Source of the DNA: Paracoccus shandongensis | GTDB lineage: Bacteria; Pseudomonadota; Alphaproteobacteria; Rhodobacterales; Rhodobacteraceae | Length of the DNA: 64,000 nucleotides | Reading direction: 5' to 3' | Assembly: GCF_017315735.1 (NCBI RefSeq) | Contig: NZ_JAFLRK010000013.1 | Span: forward strand, 1 to 64,000 | In this document: positions 18,599 to 25,869 of the stretch, in pieces | Numbering within the stretch: position 1 is the stretch's first letter | Layout of the letters: every line of letters starts with the position of its first letter | Translations under genes and position numbers: made by a program | The notes under the pieces: generated by a model | Told to the model about the DNA's origin: nothing | What the model saw: the letters and a program-made list of their open reading frames with translations, nothing else | Databases searched by the model: none

Positions 18599-19546
18599 AT
18601 GAAGCATTTCGTATCGGGGCTGGCCATTGCCGCCGCACTGGCCGCCCCCGCGCTGGCGCAGGACGGGGAAACCAAGGTGATCGGGGTGTCGATCCCGGCG
18701 GCGACGCATGGCTGGGCGGGGGGCATGAACTATTTCGCGCAGGCCACCGTGGACCGGCTGGAGGAAACCTATCCCCAACTGGACTTCGTGCTGGCGACCG
18801 CGTCCGACCCCGCCAAGCAGGTCAACGACATCGAGGACATGGTGGCGACCCGCAACATCGACGCGCTTGTGGTGCTGCCCTTTGAATCGGAACCGCTGAC
18901 CGGCCCGGTCCAGAACGTCAAGGCATCCGGCGCCTGGATCACCGTCGTGGACCGGGGCCTGTCGCAGGAGGGGATCGAGGATCTGTATGTCGCGGGCGAC
19001 AACCCGGGCTTTGGGCGTGTCTCGGGCGAATACATGGCAAGCGCCCTGCCCGAGGGCGGCAAGATCGTCGTGCTGCGCGGCATTCCCACCACCATCGACA
19101 ACGAACGCGTCGAAGGCTTCCAGGCCGCCATCGAGGGCAAGAACATCGAGATCCTGGGCATGGAACACGGCGACTGGAACCGCGACAAGGCCTTCACGGT
19201 CATGCAGGACTTCCTGTCGAAATACCCGCAGATCGACGCGGTTTGGGCGTCCGACGACGACATGGCCGTGGGCGTCCTTGGCGCCATCGAGGCGGCGGGC
19301 CGCAAGGACATCAAGTTCGTCCTGGGCGGCGCGGGCATGAAGGAGATGGTCAAGCGCACCATGGACGGCGACGCGATGATCCCCGCCAACGTCACCTATC
19401 CCCCCGCGATGATTGCCACCGCCATCGAGATCACCGCCGTGGGACTTGTCTCGCAGGCGCCGGTGTCGGGCGATTTCATCATCGGCTCGGTCCTGGTGAC
19501 GCCGGAAAACGCCGAAACCTATTACTATCCCGACAGCCCGTTCTGA
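18599..19546 (+). CDS. Sugar ABC transporter substrate-binding protein
   Basis: The start ATG at 18599 follows GGGAGGGAAACAC, an excellent ribosome binding site; an ATG at 18584 lies inside it and is rejected. The 315-residue product has a cleavable signal peptide ending ALAAPALAQ and the periplasmic-binding-protein type 1 fold used for pentoses (VIGVSIPAATHGWAGG, VWASDDDMAVGVLGAI). It comes last in the operon. Its 3' end overlaps the convergent DMT transporter gene by 22 bp. Confidence 0.94.
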   Translation: MKHFVSGLAIAAALAAPALAQDGETKVIGVSIPAATHGWAGGMNYFAQATVDRLEETYPQLDFVLATASDPAKQVNDIEDMVATRNIDALVVLPFESEPLTGPVQNVKASGAWITVVDRGLSQEGIEDLYVAGDNPGFGRVSGEYMASALPEGGKIVVLRGIPTTIDNERVEGFQAAIEGKNIEILGMEHGDWNRDKAFTVMQDFLSKYPQIDAVWASDDDMAVGVLGAIEAAGRKDIKFVLGGAGMKEMVKRTMDGDAMIPANVTYPPAMIATAIEITAVGLVSQAPVSGDFIIGSVLVTPENAETYYYPDSPF

Positions 19547-20466
19547 CGCGTCGCAGGCTGCGGTCCTTGCAGGGCCGCAGCCGCCTTGCGCCGTTCGGCC
19601 ATCACCGCCTGGAAGTTCGACAACAGGATGATGCCGCCGCCCAGGAACACCCACAGGTCGATCGCCTCGCCATAGAAATAATAGCCCACAAGGGCCGCCA
19701 TCGGCACGCGCAGGAAGTCGATGGGGATCAGGATGGATGCGTCCAGCCGCCGCAAGGCCTGCGCTTGGGCATAATGCGCCGCAAGCGCGCCCACGCCCGC
19801 AACCAGCATCCAGGGAATGTCCGTCACCGCCACGGGCCGCCAGTCGGTCAGCGCGGCCAGCAGGCCCAGCGGCAGCTGGATCAGGATCATCCACACGACG
19901 ATGGCCCCGGGCGAGGCATGTTGCGTCAGCTGCTTGACCAGGATCAGCGACAGCCCGTAACCGGCCGCCGCGATCAGCACCAGGGCGGCCGCCGGATCGA
20001 CCATGCCGATGCCGGGCCGCACGATCACCATGACGCCGATGAACCCGCCCACGGTCGCCAGCAGGCGCGGCCCGCTCAGCCTTTCGCGCAGCAGCAGCCA
20101 GGCGAACAGCGTCACCCAGATCGGCATGGTGAATTCCAGCGCGAAGACCGAGGCCAGCGGCAGCAGCACCACGCCGACCGTCCAGAAATACTGCGCGGTG
20201 AAATGGATCACGTTGCGCGCCAGGTGCAGCCGCAGCTTGGCGGCGCGGCGCACCTCGGGGAACAGCGACCGGCCCACGGCCAGGATCACGAACAGCCCGA
20301 CCAGCGCCCGGAAGAACAGCACCTGGCGGATCGACAGGGTTTCGGCCATTTCCCGCGATCCGACCGACATGCCGATAAAGGCCGTCATCGCCAGCGCCAT
20401 CCAGACCAGGCCCTGGCCAAAGTTCGACCGCCCGCCCCCGGCGGCAGTTCCGATAGTGCCCGACAT
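19525..20466 (-). CDS. DMT (EamA) family transporter
   Basis: The 313-residue protein has ten hydrophobic helices arranged as two EamA repeats (about residues 15-150 and 160-300), the plan of drug/metabolite exporters. The ATG at 20466 is preceded by AAAGGGGGAACC; the longer frame to 20871 runs into the DUF1810 gene and is rejected. The first repeat starts MALAMTAFIGMSVGSREMAETL. The substrate cannot be told. It converges on the sugar operon and overlaps its last gene by 22 bp. Confidence 0.88.
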   Translation of the reverse strand: MSGTIGTAAGGGRSNFGQGLVWMALAMTAFIGMSVGSREMAETLSIRQVLFFRALVGLFVILAVGRSLFPEVRRAAKLRLHLARNVIHFTAQYFWTVGVVLLPLASVFALEFTMPIWVTLFAWLLLRERLSGPRLLATVGGFIGVMVIVRPGIGMVDPAAALVLIAAAGYGLSLILVKQLTQHASPGAIVVWMILIQLPLGLLAALTDWRPVAVTDIPWMLVAGVGALAAHYAQAQALRRLDASILIPIDFLRVPMAALVGYYFYGEAIDLWVFLGGGIILLSNFQAVMAERRKAAAALQGPQPATRQNGLSG

Positions 20467-20546
20467 GGTTCCCCCTTTGCCCGAAGCGGCTGGACCATAG
20501 GCCGGACGCCGGGCAGGCGAAAGGCCCGGAGCCGCGAAAGGCGGCC

Positions 20547-20981
20547 TCAGGACAGCCTGCGCACCGTGACGGGGCAGGGCCGGCCGCCGTAAAAGGTGTC
20601 CAGGATGCGGTGGAACACGGGCGGCGCCCCTTCGACGGCCGCAAACAGCGTGGCCGAGGATCGCAGCTTCTCGGCGTCGATGCCGCCCATGATCCGTTCC
20701 GCCGGAAGGGTGGGGTGGGCCATCACCGCCTCGGCGCAGGCGATCAGGCGGGGGCCGAGGACCGGATGCGCCAGATAGCGCCGCGCCTCGTCCAGGTCGG
20801 CGATGCCGTAGTGGTGCGACATCGCCGACCGGCCAAGCCCGCGCAGTTGCGGGAAGATGAACCACATCCAATGGCTTTGCTTGCGCCCCCGCCGCAGTTC
20901 CGCCAGCGCGATGTCATAGGTGCCGTCCTGCGCCTCGGTGAAGCGGTCAAGCCGGTCGGGATCGGGGGAATGGCGGGCCAT
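20547..20981 (-). CDS. DUF1810 family protein
   Basis: The 144-residue cytoplasmic protein carries the family hallmarks LDRFTEAQDGTYDIALAEL and KQSHWMWFIFPQLRGLGRS near the N-terminus and GGIDAEKLRSSATLF towards the C-terminus. Function is not established; related domains occur in proteins linked to NAD-derived modification. The ATG at 20981 is chosen because AAAGGACATCGCC precedes it; an ATG at 21014 has no such site. It stands alone between the DMT gene and a remnant. Confidence 0.82.
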   Translation of the reverse strand: MARHSPDPDRLDRFTEAQDGTYDIALAELRRGRKQSHWMWFIFPQLRGLGRSAMSHHYGIADLDEARRYLAHPVLGPRLIACAEAVMAHPTLPAERIMGGIDAEKLRSSATLFAAVEGAPPVFHRILDTFYGGRPCPVTVRRLS

Positions 20982-21029
20982 GGCGATGTCCTTTCGATGC
21001 CGCCAGCCAATCATGGTCGGGGCATGGGG

Positions 21030-21445
21030 TCAACGCGCCCGGGGCCGATGCTGCCCCGCCGCCTGCAGCCTGTGGAACCGGGATCGGGCATGGACCAGGG
21101 CGTCGCCGGGGGCGAGGTGGGCTTCCTCGATCTCGCCCACCCAAGGCGGCGGTGAAGGTATTGGCCGACCCGAAGGCCGCGACCCAGGCCGCCGATCCGT
21201 CCACCATGCCGATCCTGTCCACCATCCGCAGGAAGTGATGCGGCGCCATGGCATCGCCGCCGAACCGGCGCGGGGTCGAGGACCGGAAGATCCGCGCCTT
21301 TTTCATAGCGCCACGATGTCGCGGGGGATGTGGCGGCCCTGCTGTCCAGCAGGTGCTTGAACTCCACCGTTTCTGTCGGGCGCGAGAAATCGCGTCCGGT
21401 CAGGGTGGCGGCGGAAAAGCTGCTGCCGGTCAGAGGCTGGTTCAT
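21030..21445 (-). pseudogene. Acyl-CoA dehydrogenase-like remnant, frameshifted and truncated
   Basis: Pieces of one protein are spread over three minus-strand frames. One frame (from 21445) gives an N-terminal MNQPLTGSS and KHLLDS. A second gives IPRDIVAL. A third (21306 downward) gives RIFRSSTPRRFGGDAMAPHHFLRMVDRIGMVDGSAAWVAAFGSA, shown here only as key blocks: PRRFGGDA and DGSAAWVAAFGSA. A fourth stretch contains EIEEAHLAPGDALVHARSR. The order matches the N-terminal part of acyl-CoA dehydrogenase/flavin monooxygenase-type proteins, but only about 130 of ~380 residues remain. At least two frame changes make it non-functional. Confidence 0.6.
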
Positions 21446-21590
21446 GGGCGCGGTCCTGTCGGTGTTTCAAGCATGAAGCATCGGGAGGGTGCATCAATCA
21501 AATGCATTGTGGGAATGATCCCCTATAGGCCCGGTGCATGTGCGGCATTGCCCCTTTGCCAGCCAGGACCGCCTGCATTATGCTGAGGGG

Positions 21591-21986
21591 ATGAAGATGA
21601 CCTTGCCTGCCCTTGCCGCCCTTGCCTGTCTGGGCCAGCCCGCCCTGGCCGCCGATCCCCTGGCCGGGATCTGGCGCACGCAGCCGGGACGCGACGGCGG
21701 CTTCGGGCATGTCGAGATCGGGCCCTGCGGGGGCGGGCTTTGCGGAACGGTGGTGCAGACCTTCGATGCGCAGGGCCAGGCGGTCCGGGCCGACGACCTG
21801 GGCGCGGCCATCCTGGCCGATGTGGTGGCGACGGGCGGGGGAAGCTATGGCAAGGGCCGGATCATCAACCCCGAAACCGGGCGCAGCTATACCGCCCGCC
21901 TGACGCTGCGCGGCGACCTGCTGGACGTGGGCGGCTGCATCCTGATGATCTGCCGCAACGCGGGCACCTGGCAGCGGGTGCGGTAG
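21591..21986 (+). CDS. DUF2147 family secreted protein
   Basis: The 131-residue product has a signal peptide (MTLPALAALACLGQPALAA) followed by the DUF2147 core: GIWRTQPG, HVEIGPCGGGLCGTVV and a C-terminal LDVGGCILMICRNAGTWQRV. Two cysteine pairs suggest a disulfide-bonded periplasmic beta-barrel. Function is unknown. The start ATG at 21591 follows GAGGGG; the frame upstream to 21534 has no ribosome binding site. The gene ends 39 bp before repeat copy 2. Confidence 0.83.
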   Translation: MKMTLPALAALACLGQPALAADPLAGIWRTQPGRDGGFGHVEIGPCGGGLCGTVVQTFDAQGQAVRADDLGAAILADVVATGGGSYGKGRIINPETGRSYTARLTLRGDLLDVGGCILMICRNAGTWQRVR

Positions 21987-22025
21987 GGGATCGGCAGAGG
22001 GAAAATGCGGTACCGCTCGGTCCAC

Positions 22026-22241
22026 CGGGCGGGACAAGGAAACGCATGCGTTTCCCCCGCCCGCCGCGCGAGGGTACCACCAGAGACGGTGCCGCCCCAC
22101 GACCACGAGAGGCCAGCGACCGGCCCGGTGGGCGTGAAGCGCCCGCCGAGGGCGGGGCGGGCGCTGGCCGGGCCTTATGGGCCCGGCGGTTCCGGTGGAT
22201 AGGGCAGCGCGTGGCGAAGGCGATGGCCTTCGCCAGATCAA
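22026..22241 (-). repeat. Dispersed structured intergenic element, copy 2 (inverted)
   Basis: Read on the minus strand, this matches 1922-2142 along most of its length, including the order of the hairpins. The GGAAACGC hairpin is an 18-bp perfect palindrome here (22038-22055), and the GGCGAAGGC-type hairpin lies at the other end (about 22213-22235). It again fills the gap between convergent genes, DUF2147 (plus) and an aminotransferase (minus). Arms are better conserved than loops by eye, which suggests the structure matters. Confidence 0.8.
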
Positions 22242-22271
22242 GCGCGGCGCAGGAGTGAAGGGCTTGCCGCC

Positions 22272-23468
22272 CTAGACCGCCGCCACTTCCTTCCCGGCGC
22301 GGCGTTCCAGCCCGCCGAAGAAGCGTTGCAGCCGGTCCATGGCCTCGGTGATCTGTTCTACCGACAGCGAGCCGAAGCAGATGCGCAGGTGCCCCTCGCC
22401 CGCCGCGCCATAGAAGCTGCCCGCCTCGACCACGACGCCGGTTTCCTCCAGCAGACGTTCGGCCAGGGCTTGCGAGGCCAGGCCTGTGGCAGAGATGTCG
22501 GGAAAGGCATAGATGGTGCCCTCGGGCCAGGCGCAGGTGATGCCGGGCATCTGGTTCAGCCGCGACACGACGATGTCGCGCTTGGCCTTGTCCTCGGCGA
22601 TCAGGCCCTCCAGCACCGCCGGGTCGCCGGTCACGGCGGCCAGCGCGCCGTCCTGGACAAAGGTGTTCACATGGGTCACGTCGTTGGCGGTGATCTTCAG
22701 AAGCGCGCCTACCGCCCAGTCGGGCGCCGCCATGTAGCCGATGCGCCAGCCGTCCATGGCATAGCTTTTCGTGAAGGCGAACAGGCTGACGGTGCGGTCC
22801 GCCATGCCGGGCAGGCTGGCGATGCTGGTGTGGCGGGCGTTGTCGAACAGGATGTCCTCGTAAACCTCGTCGGCCAGGACCAGCAGGTCGTGCCTGATCG
22901 CCAGGTCGGCCAGGCCCTGCAATTCCTCGCGGGTGTAAACCCGGCCGGTGGGATTGCAGGGGTTGATCAGCACGATCATCTTCGTGCGCGCGGTGATCCT
23001 GGGCTCGATCAGCGCCGGGTCGATGCGGAAGCCGTTGGCGGCGTCCAGGGGGGCCGTCACCACGCTGCCGCCCGCCAGTTCGATCTTGCCGATGTGCTGG
23101 GGGTAGAAGGGTTCCAGCAGGATCGCCTCGTCGCCCGGGTCGATGAAGGCCATGATGGCGGCAAAGGATCCGTGCGTCAGGCCGTTCGTGACGATGATCT
23201 GGCCGGGCGTCACATCCAGGCCGTTCTGGCGGACCAGCTTGTCGCGCAGGGCCTCGCGCAGGGGGGCGATGCCCGTCAGGTCGGAATAATGCACCTTGCC
23301 CGCGCGGATGGCGTCGATGGCGGCCTGCTTGATGTGGTCGGGCGTGTCGGCGTGCGGACGGCCCAGTTCCATGTGGATCAGGGCGCGGTCCGTGATGGCG
23401 GCGGCGCGGCCATACATGCCGAAGGATTTCTGCGAGGTGGCGGTGATGCGGCGGGCGAGATGCTTCAT
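22272..23468 (-). CDS. PLP-dependent class I/II aminotransferase
   Basis: The 398-residue fold-type I aminotransferase has the N-terminal glycine loop region LGRPHADTP, NPCNPTGRVYT near residue 180, ADEVYEDI, and the PLP lysine in FAFTKSYAMDGWRIGY near residue 240. The C-terminus has HLRICFG with the substrate carboxylate-binding arginine. It resembles aspartate/aromatic transaminases. Its place beside a divergent GntR gene and the indolepyruvate oxidoreductase genes suggests conversion of aromatic amino acids to 2-oxo acids. Substrate assignment is inferred. Confidence 0.9.
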   Translation of the reverse strand: MKHLARRITATSQKSFGMYGRAAAITDRALIHMELGRPHADTPDHIKQAAIDAIRAGKVHYSDLTGIAPLREALRDKLVRQNGLDVTPGQIIVTNGLTHGSFAAIMAFIDPGDEAILLEPFYPQHIGKIELAGGSVVTAPLDAANGFRIDPALIEPRITARTKMIVLINPCNPTGRVYTREELQGLADLAIRHDLLVLADEVYEDILFDNARHTSIASLPGMADRTVSLFAFTKSYAMDGWRIGYMAAPDWAVGALLKITANDVTHVNTFVQDGALAAVTGDPAVLEGLIAEDKAKRDIVVSRLNQMPGITCAWPEGTIYAFPDISATGLASQALAERLLEETGVVVEAGSFYGAAGEGHLRICFGSLSVEQITEAMDRLQRFFGGLERRAGKEVAAV

Positions 23469-23508
23469 GGGGATACCCGGATGGACTGTCCCGCCCTTAT
23501 TGTGATCG

Positions 23509-23518
23509 TTTGATCAAA
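23509..23518. promoter_or_regulatory. TTTGATCAAA palindrome, operator candidate (site 1)
   Basis: A perfect 10-bp palindrome lies in the spacer between the divergent aminotransferase and GntR genes, 41 bp upstream of the aminotransferase start. A half-site-like GTTTGATCC follows at about 23549. The same palindrome occurs at 30823 and within 36271-36282, both upstream of other units in this region, so a shared regulator is likely. The GntR paralogs at 23609 and 34238 are the natural candidates. Confidence 0.5.
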
Positions 23519-23608
23519 TTGGCAAGGGAAAAGTCGGCGGCATTTGGCGTTTGATCCAGGGCGGCCCGCCCGCTATCCGTCAGCCATGACGCATCCGAGA
23601 GGCGCACC

Positions 23609-24313
23609 GTGACATCCCATGCCGACAAGCCCTTGAAGCCCGTCGCCACCCGCAAGACCGTGCAGGACCAGGTTTACGAGCAACTGCGCGAGGCGCTGAT
23701 GTCAGGGGCTTTCCAGGCGCGCGACAGCTTCACCATCGCCTCGCTGTCGGACCGCTTCCAGACCTCGCACATGCCGGTGCGCGAGGCCTTGCGGCGGCTG
23801 GCCGCGGAAAACGCGCTGCGCATCGCGCCTTCGGGCACCGCCTTCGTGCCCGATCTGTCACGCGAGGAACTGGACGACATCAGCCGCGCCCGCGTGATCA
23901 TCGAAGGCGCGGCTGCGGAACTGGCCGCGCCGAACCTGACCGGGGCCGACCAGGCGGCGCTGGCCGCCTTGATCGCCGAGCATCGCGCCACCGGCATCAG
24001 CGGCGACATCGTGGCGATGGCGGCAGTGAACCGGCGGTTTCATTTCCACATCTACGCCGCCGCCCGCAGCCCGATCCTGATGAGCCATATCGAGAACCTG
24101 TGGCTGCGGTCCGGCCCCTATGTCCGCTTCCTGTCCGACCGGATGGGATCGCTGCTGCAAACCGACTACAAGGGCGAGTTCACGCAGCACCACGAGGCGA
24201 TGCTGGCGGCGCTGGAGCGTGGCGACATGCCCGGTTTCCGCGCCGCGATGGAGGCCGACATCACCGCCACGCAAGACCTGCTGCACCGCTTCCTGGACGA
24301 CCGCGCGGCCTGA
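23609..24313 (+). CDS. GntR-family regulator (FCD domain)
   Basis: The 234-residue protein has an N-terminal winged helix (VYEQLREALMSGAF, SLSDRFQTSHMPVREALRRL) and an FCD effector domain (NRRFHFHIYAAA, ENLWLRSGPYVRF). It starts with GTG after GAGAGGCGCACC; no in-frame ATG is better placed. It is divergent from the aminotransferase gene and converges tail-to-tail with iorB. It is clearly paralogous to the regulator at 34238-34921, most visibly in IENLWLRSGPY. Confidence 0.9.
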   Translation: MTSHADKPLKPVATRKTVQDQVYEQLREALMSGAFQARDSFTIASLSDRFQTSHMPVREALRRLAAENALRIAPSGTAFVPDLSREELDDISRARVIIEGAAAELAAPNLTGADQAALAALIAEHRATGISGDIVAMAAVNRRFHFHIYAAARSPILMSHIENLWLRSGPYVRFLSDRMGSLLQTDYKGEFTQHHEAMLAALERGDMPGFRAAMEADITATQDLLHRFLDDRAA

Positions 24314-25858
24314 TCAGGCGGCGAAGCTTTCCACCGTCTTCAGCGCGCCGTCCAGCGCCTTGCCCTGTTCGTCGGCCAGCGCGGCGGTGCGCAACCGGCG
24401 CATCCAGTCGGCGGCGTCCGGGCGACCGCGCAGCATCGGCAGGGCGGACATCACGCGGTCGAACTTGGACAGCCCGCGCGCGTGCGTGTCGGAATAGCCC
24501 TTGATCAGCCGCCGGTTCGCCAGAACCTCGGCCGCAAGCGCGCGGTCGGTGGCGGCGGTCTCCATGGCCGTGTCGAACCAGGCCGCGACATGGGCCATTT
24601 CGCTGCGGTGGCGCAACAGGCTGCGCCGCCAGGGGCGCAGGGCCGACACCGCCCAAAGCAGGCCGAAGCCCGCCAGGCTGTCGGTGCGGATGCGGCGGCC
24701 CTTGTCCAGGTGGCGGGAATAGAACCGCTGCGCCCGGTCGCTGCCCTGCAGCCAAGCGCCGATGCGGGCGGGCAGGGTGGTGGTGAATTCCTCGAACCGG
24801 GGGTGGAAGTATTCGGTCAGGCGCAGCACCTGGTCGTCCTTCACCCGGACCTCCTCGCGCACGCGGCTGTGGCGGCTGGCGCGCGTCTTCAGATCCGCCA
24901 CGCGCAGGATGTCGTCGTAACACAGCGCATTGGCCGCGTATTTTGCCGCCGCCTGCGTCAGGGCGAAAGGCGTGGCGTCCGCCCGGGCGGCACGTTCGAC
25001 CATGTCCAGGTATTGCGCGCCATAGGCGATGTCCTGGTAATCCACGACCTTCTTCAGGCCCAGGCCTGCGATGTCCTGCGCTTCCGCCGGCAGGCGGTCC
25101 AGCCGCGCCTCCAGCGCCTGCCAATCGGCTTGCAGCGGGGCGGGGACGTTCAGCGTGCGGATGCGGGGTTTGAGGGCTTCGACCGCCGGGGGCGGCGTGG
25201 TGCCCCTGGCGCAGTCATAGGCAAGGCCAAAGGCGCGAAGGGACGCTTCGACCCCCTTGCCGGATTTGGCGATCACGGCCTCATAGCTGTCGCGGGGGAA
25301 GGGCAGGGCGCCCGATCCCGCCAGCGCGCCGAAGAGGCTGGCCGAGATCACCGAGCCTGCCCTGGTGGCCAGCGTCTCCATGTCGAAGGCCACCACCTGG
25401 TCGGCGGCAAGGCCCAGGGCGGCGATCACCTGGTCGGCGTCCGCGCGCCCGTCGCCCGGCACGACCTTTTCCGATACCGCCGCGATCCGGTGGGTGGATG
25501 CGATCAGCGTCGTCCGCCCCGGCGTCACGAAGCCGCGCATGACGGCGCGTCCCGCCTCCATCAGTTCGGCGGCGATCATGATGTCCACGTCGCCTTCCGA
25601 CGGCGACAGCGCAAAGACGGGCGTGCGGCCGGTGTCCTTGCACATCTCGACGTAATAGACCGTGGCGCCGGTGCGCTGCGCCACGCCCGCGACCGAGGTG
25701 GACTGGGCATGATAGCCGTTCAGTTCGGCCACGTCGATGATCCAGTTGGTCAGGACGCCGCCGCCCTGTCCGCCGACCGCCAAGGCCGCCAGCGTGATGA
25801 TCCGTTCGCCCTGGGGGCCGGGCGATCTGCGGGCGATGATCGGGGTGTGCATGGTCAT
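24314..25858 (-). CDS. iorB: Indolepyruvate ferredoxin oxidoreductase, beta subunit (extended type)
   Basis: The 514-residue protein begins with the gamma/beta 2-oxoacid oxidoreductase domain (LAALAVGGQGGGVLTNWI, STSVAGVAQRTGATVYY), about residues 15-200. The extra ~300-residue C-terminal DUF6537-like helical extension is found in proteobacterial versions. With IorA it oxidatively decarboxylates arylpyruvates to aryl-CoA. The ATG at 25858 follows AAAGGGACGCCC; the open frame upstream overlaps iorA. It lies 11 bp after iorA in the same operon. Confidence 0.87.
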   Translation of the reverse strand: MTMHTPIIARRSPGPQGERIITLAALAVGGQGGGVLTNWIIDVAELNGYHAQSTSVAGVAQRTGATVYYVEMCKDTGRTPVFALSPSEGDVDIMIAAELMEAGRAVMRGFVTPGRTTLIASTHRIAAVSEKVVPGDGRADADQVIAALGLAADQVVAFDMETLATRAGSVISASLFGALAGSGALPFPRDSYEAVIAKSGKGVEASLRAFGLAYDCARGTTPPPAVEALKPRIRTLNVPAPLQADWQALEARLDRLPAEAQDIAGLGLKKVVDYQDIAYGAQYLDMVERAARADATPFALTQAAAKYAANALCYDDILRVADLKTRASRHSRVREEVRVKDDQVLRLTEYFHPRFEEFTTTLPARIGAWLQGSDRAQRFYSRHLDKGRRIRTDSLAGFGLLWAVSALRPWRRSLLRHRSEMAHVAAWFDTAMETAATDRALAAEVLANRRLIKGYSDTHARGLSKFDRVMSALPMLRGRPDAADWMRRLRTAALADEQGKALDGALKTVESFAA

Positions 25859-25869
25859 GGGCGTCCCTT

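Noticed and set aside
19556..19582. GGCTGCGG/CCGCAGCC hairpin as terminator of the sugar operon
   Set aside because: It lies inside the DMT coding sequence and has no U-run, so coding constraint explains it as well.
21498..22241. Minus-strand frame beginning in repeat copy 2 (MIWRRPSPSP)
   Set aside because: A similar plus-strand frame arises from copy 1 because the DNA element is repeated; there is no ribosome binding site and no domain.
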